From: Balanoglossus misakiensis
Lineage: Eukaryota; Hemichordata
Direction: 5' to 3'
NCBI GenBank assembly: GCA_040954595.2
Contig: CM082589.2
Location: forward strand, 11,780,001 to 11,844,000
Length of the DNA: 64,000 bases
The translations under genes and the position numbers were made by a program. This document shows positions 46,801 through 59,286 of this stretch, in pieces. Position 1 is the stretch's first letter; each line of letters starts with the position of its first letter. The notes beneath the pieces are model-generated. The model had not been told where the DNA came from and searched no databases. It worked only from the letters and a program-made list of their open reading frames with translations.

Positions 46801-49800
46801 GTGGTCTCTGTACGCGTGTTTCTGCTCTAGAGTGCCGGGGCTTTATCCAACCCATGCCGTAGAAAATCTGACTTGATCACCGTTGCTAACGTACGCTAGT
46901 GTCTGTCATATTGTGACGGAGATTTAGCCGAACCAGGCCGTAGAAAAATCGACTTGTTCAACGTTACCAGTGTGCAACTGTTTCTGCTCTAGAGTGTCAG
47001 GGTTTTAGCCGACTTATGCTGTAGGAAATCTGAGTTGATGAACGGGAATTCAATGTTAGAAAACCCGTGTGGAAAGTATCTCTACCCGTTTGAAACTAAG
47101 AAAAGAATTTATTCTTATTTATTTTGTAAAAAAGACAATTTTTCGAAAAAAAGTCGAAAATGGTAATTTTGTCTTGGGTGATTCAAATTATACCACCTTT
47201 TCTGGAATTTGCAGCACTTTTTACAAGAGAACGACACTTCATGCTCCATAATATTTCCGAAAATGAAGAAAAGAGTTAATTGTTTAAGATTTTTTAAAAA
47301 TGTACCATTTTGTCAAAATATGGCCAAAATGGCTATTTTTTCTTGAATTCCGTCAATATCTCTGCATTTTTGGAGTGGTCGAAAGTTTTAACATACAATC
47401 AACATGTCGTATATGATCAGGGCACCAAATTCGAAGAAGAAAGGTTTTTTTATTTTATTTTTCTAAAAATGACATTTTCAAGGAAAATTTGGTAAAACGC
47501 AATTTTGTCTGCAGTGAGCCAAATTAGACGGTCTTTTGTGGAATTTGTATCGATATATACATACGAAGAGCATTCTATACTCCATCAGATTTCCGAAAAT
47601 GTAGAAAACAGGTATTTTTTGTAATTTTCAAAAATTTACCATTTTGACCAAATTGTGGCTAAAATTGTTATTTTCGTGTTGAATGCCGCCAGTGTCACTG
47701 CTTTTAAAAGTCATGAAAACTTTTAACATACAAGCAATTGTGTATATATGATCAGGTCACCGAATTAAAATTATAAAGAATGTTTTGACTAAAAATGACC
47801 TTTTTGGTGCAAAAACGAATAAAACGCAATTTTGTATTAAATCAGCTCATTCAGAGTGCATTTTTTATAATCAGCACCATTTTTACATATAATGGAAATT
47901 TCATACATCATCAGATATCCAAATATGAAAAAATGATTTAGATTTTAGATGATTGTCCAAAATTAGCTGATATCTAATAAATGTAGTATTGAACCGTTCT
48001 GTCCCCCCCCCCCCCTACATTATATGCGGTACGCCGATGTCAGCTTACCCGGCAGTACTGCAGGCCGTGCCCCCAACTAACGTCGGTGTTTGAAACGGCC
48101 TGTTTAAATTCGGGCTTTCTCTATAAATTGACAGGCAATAATGCAGTCCTACCCGAACAAATGTCGAGTGTTGACCCGCTGTGACTTTCCCTCTTCGGTT
48201 TGCCCGACTTAGCCAACGTCTTTGTACTAGAGTGTCGGTTCTTTTGCAGAGCCAGGCCGAAAGAAATCCGACTTGATCACCGTTGCTAACGAACGCTAGT
48301 GTCTGTCATGGTGTGCCGGGGTTTTAGTCGAGCCAGGCTGTAGGAGATCTGACTTGATCATCGTGGTCAATGTACGCGTGTTTCCGCTCTAAAGTGCCGG
48401 GGCTTCAGCTAAACCAGGCCGTAGGAAACCCGACGTGATTACCGTTGTTAACTTACGCCAGTCTGTGTCCTATATATAGTGCCGGGGCATCAGTCGTGCC
48501 AGGCCGAAGGAAATGTGAGGAGATCAACGTGGTCTCTGTACGCGTGTTTCTGCTCTAGAGTGCCAGGGTTTTAGCTAAGCCATGCCGTAGGAAATCTGAC
48601 TTGATCAACGTTGCTAACGAACGCTAGTGTCTGTCATAGTGTGCCGGGGTTTTAGTCGAGCCAAGCCGTAGGAGATCAGACTTGATCAACGTTACCAGTG
48701 TGCAACTGTTTCTGCTCTAGAGTGTCAGGGTTTTAGCCGACTTATGCAGTAGGAAATCTGAGTTCATGAACGGGAATTCAATGTTAGAAAACCCGTGTGG
48801 AAAGTATCTCTACCCGTTTGAAACTAAGAAAAGAATTTATTCTTATTTATTTTGTAAAAAAGACAATTTTTCGAAAAAAAGTCGAAAATGGTAATTTTGT
48901 CTTGGGTGATTCAAATTATACCGCCTTTTCTGGAATTTGCCGCACTTTTTACAAGAGAAAGACACTTCATACTCCATAATATTTCCGAAAATGAAGAAAA
49001 GAGTTAATTTTTTATGATTATTTAAAAATTTACCATTTTTGTCAAAATATGGCCAAAATGGCTATTTTTTCTTGAATTCCGTCAATATCTCTGCATTTTT
49101 GGAGTGGTCGAAAGTTTTAACATACAATCAACATGTCATATATGATCAGGGCACCAAATTCGAAGAACAAAGGTTTTTTTTCTTTCTTTTTTCTTCTAAA
49201 AATGACATTTGCAAGGAAAATTTGGTAAAACGCAATTTTGTCTGCAGTGAGCCAAATTAGACGGTCTTTTGTGGAATTTGTATCGATATATACATACGAA
49301 GAGCATTCTATACTCCATCAGATTTCCGAAAATGTAGAAAACAGGTATTTTTTGTAATTTTCAAAAATTTACCATTTTGACCAAATTGTGGCTAAAATTG
49401 TTATTTTCGTGTTGAATGCCGCCAGTGTCACTGCTTTTAAAAGTCATAAAAACTTTTAACATACAAGCAATTGTTTATATATGATCAGGTCACCGAATTA
49501 AAAAAATAAAGAATGTTTTGCCTAAAATGACCTTTTTGGTGCAGAAACGAATAAAACGCAATTTTGTATTAAATCAGCTCATTCAGAGTGCATTTTTTAT
49601 AATCAGCACCATGTTTACATATAAAGGAAATTTCATACATCATCAGATATCCAAATATGAAAAAATGATTTAGATTTTAGATGATTGTCCAAAATTAGCT
49701 GATATCTAATAAATGTAGTATTGAACCGTTCTGTTCCCCCCCCCCCCCCCCACTACATTATATGCGGTACGCCGATGTGAGCTTACCCGGCAGTACTGCA

Positions 49801-52800
49801 GACCGTGCCCCCAACTAACGTCGGTGTTTGAAGCGCCCTGGTTAAATTCGGGCTTTCTCTATAAATTGACAGGCAATAATGCAGTCCTACCCGAACAAAT
49901 GTCGAGTGTTGACCCGCTGTGACTTTCCCTCTTCGGTTTGCCCGACTTAGCCAACGTCTTTGTACTAGAGTGTCGGGTCTTTTGCAGAGCCAGGCCGAAG
50001 GAAATCCGACTTGATCACCGTTGCTAACGAACGCTAGTGTCTGTCATGGTGTGCCGGGGTTTTAGTCGAGCCAGGCCGTAGGAGATCTGACTTGATCATC
50101 GTGGTCAATGTACGCGTGTTTCCGCTCTAAAGTGCCGGGGCTTCAGCTAAACCAGGCCGTAGGAAATCCGACGTTATCACCGTTGATAACTTACGCCAGT
50201 CTGTCTCATATAGAGCTGGTGCACCAGCCGAGTCACGCCGTAGGAAATCTGACTAGATCAACGTGGTCAATGTACGCCTGTTTCTGCTCTAGAGTGCCGG
50301 GGCTTCAGCTGAGCCAGGCCGTAGGAAACCCGACGTGATTACCGTTGTTAACTTACGCCAGTCTGTGTCCTATATATAGTGCCGGGGCATCAGCCGTGCC
50401 AGGCCGAAGGAAATGTGAGTAGATCAACGTGGTCTCTGTACGCGTGTTTCTGCTCTAGAGTGCCAGGGCTTTAGCCAAGCCATGCCGTAGGAAATCTGAC
50501 TTAATCAACGTTGCTAACGAACGCTAGTGTCTGTCATAGTGTGCCGGGGTTTCAGTCGAGCCAAGCCGTAGGAGATCAGACTTGATCAACGTGGTCTCTG
50601 TACGCGTGTTTCTGCTCTAGAGTGCCGGGGCTTTATCCAAGCCATGCCGTAGAAAATCTGACTTAATCAACGTTGCTAACGAACGCTAGTGTCTGTCATA
50701 GTGTGCCGGGGTTTCAGTCGAGCCAAGCCGTAGGAGATCAGACTTGATCAACGTGGTCTCTGTACGCGTGTTTCTGCTCTAGAGTGCCGGGGCTTTATCC
50801 AAGCCATGCCGTAGAAAATCTGACTTGATCACCGTTGCTAACGTACGCTAGTGTCTGTCATATTGTGACGGACATTTAGCGGAGCCAGGCCGTAGAAAAA
50901 TCGACTTGTTCAACGTTACCAGTGTGCAACTGTTTCTGCTCTAGAGTAACTGGGTTTTAGCCGACTTATGCTGTAGGAAATGTGAGTTGATGAACGGGAA
51001 TTCAATGTTAGAAAACCCGTGTGGAAAGTATCTCTACCCGTTTGAAACTAAGAAAAGAATTTATTCTTATTTATTTTGTAAAAAAGACAATTTTATCGAA
51101 AAAAGTGGAAAATGGTAATTTTGTCTTGGGTGATTCAAATTATACTGCCTTTTCTGGAATTTGCAGCACTTTTTACAAGAGAACGACACTTCATGCTCCA
51201 TAATATTTCCGAAAAAATAAGAAAAGAGTTAATTTTTTATGATTTTTTAAAAATTTACCATTTTCGTCAAAATATGGCCAAAATGGCTATTTTTTCTTGA
51301 ATTCCGTCAATATCTCTGCATTTTTGGAATGGTCGAAAGTCTTAACATACAATCAACATGTCATATATGATCAGGGCACCAAATTCGAAGAACAAAGGTT
51401 TTTTTTTTTTTTCTAAAAATGACATTTTCAAGGAAAATTTGGTAAAACGCAATTTTGTCTGCAGTGAGCCAAATTAGACGGTCTTTTGTGGAATTTGTAT
51501 CGATATATACATACGAAGAGCATTCTATACTCCATCAGATTTCCGAAAATGTAGAAAACAGGTATTTTTTGTAATTTTCAAAAATTTACTATTTTGACCA
51601 AATTGTGGCTAAAATTGTTATTTTCGTGTTGAATGCCGCCAGTGTCACTGCTTTTAAAAGTCATAAAAACTTTTAACATACAAGCAATTGTTTATATATG
51701 ATCAGGTCACCGAATTAATAAAATAAAGAATGTTTTGCCTAAAAATGACCTTTTTGGTGCAAAAACGAATAAAACGCAATTTTGTATTAAATCAGCTCAT
51801 TCAGAGTGCATTTTTTATAATCAGCACTATTTTAACGTATAATGGAAATTTCATACATCATCTAATATCCAAATATGAAAAAATGATTTAGATTTTAGAT
51901 GATTGTCCAAAATTAGCTGATATCTAATAAATGTAGTATTGAACCGTTCTGTTCCCCCCCCCCCCCCTACATTATATGCGGTACGCCGATGTCAGCTTAC
52001 CCGGCAGTACTGCAGGCCGTGCCCCCAACTAACGTCGGTGTTTGAAACGCCCTGGTTAAATTCGGGCTTTCTCTATAAATTGACAGGCAATAATGCAGTC
52101 CTACCCGAACAAATGTCGAGTGTTGACCCGCTGTGACTTTCCCTCTTCGGTTTGCCCGACTTAGCCAACGTCTTTGTACTAGAGTGTCGGGTCTTTTGCA
52201 GAGCCAGGCCGAAGGAAATCCGAGTAGATCAACGTGGTCTCTGTACGCGTGTTTCTGCTCTAGAGTGCCAGGGCTTTAGCCAAGCCATGCCGTAGGAAAT
52301 CTGACTTGATCATCGTGGTCAATGTACGCGTGTTTCCGCTCTAAAGTGGTAATTTTGTCTTGGGTGATTCAAATTATACCGCCTTTTCTGGAATTTGCCG
52401 CACTTTTTACAAGAGAAAGACACTTCATACTCCATAATATTTCCGAAAATGAAGAAAAGAGTTAATTTTTTATGATTTTTTAAAAATTTACCATTTTTGT
52501 CAAAATATGGCCAAAATGGCTATTTTTTCTTGAATTCCGTCAATATCTCTGCATTTTTGGAGTGGTCGAAAGTTTTAACATACAATCAACATGTCATATA
52601 TGATCAGGGCACCAAATTCGAAGAACAAAGGTTTTTTTCTTTTTTTTTCTAAAAATGACATTTTCAAGGAACATTTGGTAAAACACAATTTTGTCTGCAG
52701 TGAGCCATATTAGACTGTCTTTTGTGGAATTTGTATCGATATGTACATACGAAGAGCATTTTATACTCCATCAGATTTTCGAAAATGTAGAAAACGGGTA

Positions 52801-52839
52801 TTTTTTGTAATTTTCAAAAATTTACCATTTTGACCAAAT
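37811..52839. repeat. Satellite array, tract 4
   Basis: AT modules start near 39,253, 41,222, 43,111, 45,075, 47,043, 48,771 and 50,995. C runs lie at about 38,163, 40,213, 42,181, 44,067, 46,034, 48,002, 49,735 and 51,953. Units at 41.2, 45.1 and 47.0 kb share private variants (gttaattgtttaagatt, gaagaagaaagg, aattataaagaatg). Units at 43.1 and 48.8 kb share another (ttctttcttttttcttctaaaa). The units at 45,075 and 47,043 are almost identical and 1,968 bp apart. A shortened unit at 51,968-52,346 joins a GC monomer straight into the middle of an AT monomer. Confidence 0.95.
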
Positions 52840-53175
52840 TGTGGGGAAGTATCGTGGCAGTGATCAATACTCCCGGGAGGGGGTTCGAGTATACTGACGT
52901 TGGAAAAGAAGCGAACGATTCAGTGCTAGGTAAAACACTGGTTTATTACCATCTGAATCGAACAACAAAGTAACACCACAGAGCTCCTTACAAAATGCTG
53001 CCCGAAAGCGCCAAAACTGGGTTATATATAAGTCCCACGAACTCCGGAGCAAACACTCAAAAATTACAATAAATCTGCTACAAGTATAAAGTTTGGCGGG
53101 AAACAAAGTCAACTCTGATAGGGTAAGAGTTTCCGTCACGTGATCCTTCTGGAGTAAATCTCTCACTTCTCCATA
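52840..53175 (-). repeat. 3' LTR of BEL/Pao copy 2
   Basis: 336 bp, nearly identical to both LTRs of copy 1. Confidence 0.92.
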
Positions 53176-53346
53176 TTCTCCCCCGCGCAAAGGAAAGTCT
53201 CGAAAATCGTCAGAAAAAAAACATCAAATAACATGAAATATGATTAAAGTCACCTAAAGTGTTCAAGGATAATAAACTAATGTTCATTGTGTCAGTAAAC
53301 ATGATAACAGTCACAATGCGATCGAAATTGTTTTCCAATTTCAAAG

Positions 53347-55963
53347 TCAAACAGAGAGATCCGCTATTCGTACTCGAGCGGCAACTGCAGAGTCTCTGAG
53401 AGGTCGTCTCGGGGGTACAACATCCGCCTTCACCGAGGAATCTTCAGAGGCGCCAGCTGTGTCGACTGTTTCAGTATTCGTGTTGGAATCTGCTCCAATA
53501 CCTGTATTATCTCCAGACACAGTTGACAGCTCCTTGGAGACAACTTCCAATGGGTACAATTTATGGATAGGTCGGTTTGTAGGACCACCTGCGGTGTTCA
53601 ACTCCGCAGATCGTACCAGTTTATCATTACCGAAGATCAACCTTGTTACAGTTCCTAAATGCCATTTCGGACGTTTGTCAGTGTCACTGTGTATTATCAC
53701 GACATCTCCGACCTTGATGACATTATCACGAGTTCCTTTGGTGGGATGTCGTTCACGTAGGGCAGTCAGATACTCGGACGACCATCTTCGCCAAAATTGA
53801 TCGTGTAATCTTGATAGATGTTCATATCTTTTGTTGATTTCACGATTATCACAGTAAGATGGGTCAATCACCTCTTCGTCGGTGATCTCGATGTACGGCA
53901 ATGAGGTCAGTGTCCTGCCATGTAGCAAGTGATTTGGGGTCAATCCAATGTTGTCGTTTATACTGGATGACACGTACGTTAACGGCCTGTCGTTTAAAAC
54001 GGCTTCAATTTCAGTCACAACTGTTGCGAGTTCATCAAAGGTTAGGTAAGCTCGACCGAGAGTTTTCCTAATAGCGTTCTTTGTCAAAGCAATCAGCCTC
54101 TCCCAGAAGCCACCAAACCAGGGCGCGCGCTTCGGTATAAACGTCCATTGTACACGATGTGCGGCGAGAAAGTCATTTACTTCTGGCGTATCAAACAGTG
54201 TTTTGATTTCATTGGCAGCCGATAAATAAGTCGATGCGTTGTCTGACAGCATCCTACTCGGCAAAGAACGTCTCGCGGCGAATCTTCTGAACGCGTGCAT
54301 GAACGTCTGGGTTGACATATCAGGAACCAGTTCTAGGTAAATGGCACGCGTCACCGCACAGGTGAATAAACAGATATAGGCTTTGGCACGTGTCCCATCT
54401 TTGGCCTTGGTATAAAGATGACCCGTGAAATCCACGCCTGTTACAGTAAATGCTGGGACAATGTTCACTCGATAACTTGGTAGCGGCGCTTGCACTGGAT
54501 TCGCGTAAGGTTTCCCGGTAACTTTGTTGCAAATGACACAACCACGTAAGACACCGCGTACAACAATCCGAATTTTGGGGATCCAATATCTTTGCCTTAT
54601 CTGTGTCACTGTAGATTGGACTCCCTGGTGAAGCGTCAGTTCGTGTGATTTCCGTATTATCAAATTTGTCAATTTATGATGCGAGGGTATCAAGGCGGGA
54701 AATCTTGTGACGAAATCGATCGGCGCGTTATGGATTCTACTCCCACAGCGAAGTACGTCTTCTTCGTCAACAAATAAGTTCAGTTGTCGAACAATGGGCG
54801 CACATGTACTCAAGTTCAATTTCACAGACTGGATTTCGGCGTCATAGAACTGCCGTTGAATATGTTTAACCCACATATTTTCCGCTCGGTGCAGCTCATC
54901 AGAGGTAATTCTCCCGTGTTTCACCTCGGTAGATTTTTTCATCCGTGCGATGAATCTGAGGACATAACTTGTCACTCGTAATAGCCTATCCAAGTTGTTG
55001 AATCTGGAAATGTCAACAACGTGTTGAATTCCGTAGTCATTGGGACTGGTAATTTCCAGATTTTCGCGATCTGTACATCGTCTGGCTTTGGGGGGAGCGA
55101 GTATTTCTGCGTTCTCGGTAGACTGATCGTTGATTCCGTTGCCGAAACGCAGCGGCAATCTGTCCGTCTCATCTGGTTCGATTGCGGTATGCATCACATT
55201 AACATCAAACGCTGGGCAACTAGGCCAATCGCTTGTCTTTAGCCATGTTGGTCCATTACGCCATAGTTCAGAGCGTTCCATCATTTCGTAGGTTACCCCT
55301 CTGGTTAAAAGATCAGCTGGGTTGTGTTCTGATGGGCAGTATTTCTTTGTGGACTGAAATTCGCGAATTTCATCTACTCGATTCTTCACAAACACCGGAA
55401 GTCTCTTCTCACTGTTCAGCCAGTGAAGGACAATTTGGCTGTCACTCCATAAATAACAACGAACTATGTCATATTTGGAGGACAGGGCTTCTTTAGCGTA
55501 CTTGCTGAGACGTGTGGCTATTAACGCAGCCATCAATTCCAGTCGTGGGAGTGTAGTTTCAGCCACTGGTGCGGTTCTAGTCTTCGCCATCACAAACGAC
55601 GTTTGCTGTCCTCTTTTCAAATACACTACTGCCCCATACGCTCTCTGGCTTGCGTCTGCAAAGGCGTGTAGCTCGCATTCATTGTCGCCTTCAAGTTCAT
55701 CAAAATATTGTCGTTCGATCTTCGTGTTTTGCGAGTCTTTGAGATCTTCTGCGATGTGCATCCATTGAGTGTAGAGATCTGCGTTGATAGGTTCATCCCA
55801 GTCTAATTCCAGTTTCCATAGTAACTGAATGAACAATTTGGCTTTGATCATTACAGGGACGAGAAATCCAAACGGATCAAATAGCATCGCCACATAGCTG
55901 ACAATGTCACGTTTGGTCACGAGTTCGGCACGCGACGACATATTAACCACTTTAGAGTAAGTC
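53347..55963 (-). CDS. BEL/Pao copy 2 pol, RNase H and integrase (longest open part)
   Basis: One open frame of about 870 codons covers the end of RT, RNase H (ELHAFADASQRAYGA, LWSDSQIVLHWL) and the whole integrase: zinc site HELTLH...CVICNK, then GVDFTGH, LSDNAS and FGGFWERL. The Ser codon at the place of the copy 1 nonsense is kept. The frame starts at an 8-bp deletion (about 55,961) that separates it from the RT; the Met at 56,001 lies in shifted sequence and is not a real start. Confidence 0.9.
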
Positions 55964-58904
55964 AGATTTTGTTGACCACTGCATTCCCAAAACGGATACA
56001 TCTTCGGTGGGTTCGTTCAGATTGTCACATGTAGCGAGTTCGTTTATTTGTTGACAGTTGGAAGACCATGCTCTGAGTTTGAATCCGCCTGATGTCATCA
56101 ACTCATTGGCTTCATGGTAGTATTTCATGGCATTTTCTGCAGTATCAACTCCATCGATCACATTATCCACATAAATATTATTTCCCAATCTGTCAGCGGT
56201 GGGAAGTTGACTATTGTTCTCTAAATGCGTCTTGATAACCGCATTGAGGATGAATGGGGAACAGACTGCTCCAAACAAGACAGACTTAAACTGCAAAGTT
56301 ATGAAGTCACTTTCTGGGTCGTTAATGTCCGACAGCCACAGAAATTTCGTGAATTTCCTCTCATCTTCTTCCAACCGAATGTTCAGGAATGCTTTCTCAA
56401 TGTCAGCTGTGAAAGCAATGTTATTGGCGCGGAATCACAGCAGAATCGCTGGCAGGTCATTTATTAATGACGGTCCAGTTTGCAAGCAATCATTCAAACT
56501 TGGATAATTAGAATCCTTCTTACAAGAGCAATCATAAACGATGCGAATGGGTGTTGTGGTCGAATTCTTAACCACCGGACGATGTGGCAAATAGTGTCCG
56601 ATATTCACGTCATCTTCGTCAACCTCTTCGATGAAGTCGCGACGTCTCTGTTCATTGATTATGTCGTCATATTTCTTGATGAGTTCAGAGGGTAACCTGC
56701 GTATCGTATTACGCGTGCGTTTCATGGCGACATCGTAGTTGGTGGGTAGTGGAGGGTGATCTTCCTTCCACGGTAGTTTAGCTACGTATTTTCCTCGGTC
56801 AACTCTCAAGTGCGTGTCTCTGTAAGACTCGTACGTCAACTGTTCATCAACTGTTGGATTGTCCTGAATACCGATCAATTCAAGGTCCCACATATTTTGG
56901 ACCTGTGGTTCTCGGCCGATCGCAGTACTATCCATCGGTGTATACATGTCCGTTGCGCGATCTCCATGCAGTCCGTTGATAGAGTTCTCTGAAACTACGT
57001 TACTGGTATCAGCAGTAGAAATCACATGTAAGATATGCGCATTAGAATCCACTTTGGGAGTTCCGAGGGGTCCGGAGAGTAAGTATCCAAATTTGGATGA
57101 CACAGCAGTGGGGCCGGACGCGCCAGAAATAACGTGTGAGCCCACGAAATTCCAATATTGGTCGGCTCCGATTAGAACATCAATTGGCCACGACTGATCA
57201 CTCGAAACTGGATGTGCGAATGGTAGCCCTTTCAGGTGGCTCATATTGTGGACTTCCTGAGAAATGTGATTTGTTAAGTCCGACGATATCTCTGGAATTA
57301 TCATCGCGTGAATAGCATGAGCAGTTAGTTCGGTGAATCCCATGGTGCGTACTTTGGAGTCCTTGCCACCGAAGGTCGATAACTTTATGTGTTCGTGCCG
57401 CGTAGCTTTCGCGGACAGCTGACGGGCGAATCTCTCAGTGACGAATGTCTTATTTGCTCCTTCATCAAACAGGATGACGGCATGTATGGGGGCTCCCCGT
57501 CCGACAGACAGTGGTACAAACGCAGTTTTCAGCAGCACTGGCCCAGTGTTTATCTTCTTATCCGTAAATGTATCGGTATTAGTCAATGTTACTTTGACAT
57601 CAGAAGTACTTGATGATGGCGATGGCGAGGACGACGCTCCGGTTGGCGTCGTTGTAGCGGTGGGAACGTCGTAGTGTAGCGCAGAGTGCAGGAGTATTTT
57701 GATTTACACTCCGCAACTCTATGTTTTCCAAAGCAATTAAAACATAGTCTGTCCTTCTTCACAATGTCCAGTCTCTCGCGCGTATCAGTTACCACAGTGC
57801 AATTTGACGCGAAGTGTGACCCTTTGCAGAACGGGCACGTTTTGACAGGGGCGCGAAACTTCTGTTTACCTGTCATCTGCGTTTTCGTGTGAAACGCGGT
57901 TATTTCCGGTTCTCTGGTAGTGGCCATTGTTATCTCGTCGACCCGGTTGCCGGCTTGAAGGGTGTTTATCTCGTGTTGAATGGCTTTTCGTAGATCTGCT
58001 AATGTCCACGCAGCATTACCATGTTTTCTTGCTATCTGCTCTCGAATGTTAGGAGGTAATTTCTCCCGTATTATTGGAACCAAAGTTCGCCGTATGTGGT
58101 TTCCTTCTTACCCAGCGACTGAAGACCTCGAACGTGATTTTCAATCGAGTAGTAGAAATGCCTTAAACTTTGTACGTCGGCGGTTGGGCTTTGTAGATTC
58201 CACAACGCGGTCATATGAGCATCTACTATGAGATGGGTTTGTCCGTATCTTTCGGTCAATAAGTCAATCGCGTGCGTGAGTGGCAATCCGTTGATTGTTC
58301 TCGCTGCTTCATCTTTGAGTACACTCCGCAAATACGTAAACTTCTGAATGTTGTCCAAATTAGTGTCCGAAGGTATCGAAGACTTGAATACATCGAAGAA
58401 ACTCGACCATTCTATTACATTGCCTGAGAAAGTTTGCAGCTGGAGTTTCGGTAGAGTTACTGTTTTACGAGGCGTCGCGTTGCCGAGGCTGCTTCCCGTT
58501 ACATTACCAGTACTAGTAGTAGTTGTCCGCATCTCCGATTTGTTTTTCTTGATGAAAGATGCGATGCGATGATTGTGTTCGAAGATTTCGGCCTGGTAGT
58601 CGCCTGAAGTTTCATTTTCTTCGTCAAAGTGTTCATCGTCAATTAGATCGAGGATTCTCACCTCGAGGTCGGCGAGTAGACGGATCTTGTTCTAAAGTTG
58701 TTCGTTCAGCCCTTCCAGCGTGTCGAGTGTAGTCGGCTTGTCTGTACCGACGTCTACGAAATTGTTCATGAGGGTGTCGGCCTTGTTGAACAGTCGGGTC
58801 ACTTGTGCGCGTTGACCACGACGCGATCTCTTCAGTTTTGTCAACGCTGTTGGCTGATCCTCTTGTTGTCCATCTTGTGGCGCGATGTGTTCTTGTTCCG
58901 ACAT
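53347..58904 (-). pseudogene. BEL/Pao copy 2 gag-pol, multiply broken
   Basis: The ATG at 58,904 matches copy 1. Breaks, in coding order and judged against copy 1, are a nonsense codon at 58,692-58,694, a 1-bp loss near 58,083, a 22-bp loss near 57,688 that removes the CRKCRKRHH knuckle, an in-frame 21-bp loss near 57,315, a nonsense codon at 56,435-56,437 at the start of the RT fingers, and an 8-bp loss near 55,961. Some losses sit between short direct repeats (gtg/tgcag, gtc). It cannot make a full polyprotein. Confidence 0.9.
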
Positions 58905-58937
58905 CTTGCTCTGTTATACTGGTCTCGGCACCAAAAA

Positions 58938-59286
58938 TGTGGGGAAGTATCGTGGCAGTGATCAATACTCCCGGGAGGGGGTTCGAGTATACTGACGTCG
59001 GAAAAGAAGCGAACGATTCAGTGCTAGGTAAAACACTGGTTTATTACCATCTGAATCCAACAACAAAGTAACACCACAGAGCTCCTTACAAAAAGCTGCC
59101 CGAAAGCGCCAAAACTGGGTTATATATAAGTCCCACGAACGCCGGAGCAAACACTCAAAAATTACAATAAATCTGCTACAAGTATAAAGTTTGGAGGGAA
59201 ACTCTGATATCAACTGATATCAACTCTGATAGGGTAAGAGTTTCCGTCACGTGATCCTTCTGGAGTAAATCTCTCACTTCTCCATA
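58938..59286 (-). repeat. 5' LTR of BEL/Pao copy 2
   Basis: 349 bp. It is longer than the other three LTRs because a short local duplication (tgatatcaac twice) has been added near 59,210. Confidence 0.9.

Larger units (their letters stand above)
52840..59286 (-). mobile_element. BEL/Pao LTR retrotransposon, copy 2, same family and same site
   Basis: It is the same element as 29,885-37,810, at the same point in the satellite AT module, with the same CAAAT flanks (52,835-52,839 and 59,287-59,291). It lacks the LINE. It has its own lesions: two nonsense codons, deletions of 8, 21 and 22 bp and a 1-bp deletion. LTRs are at 52,840-53,175 and 58,938-59,286. Confidence 0.93.
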
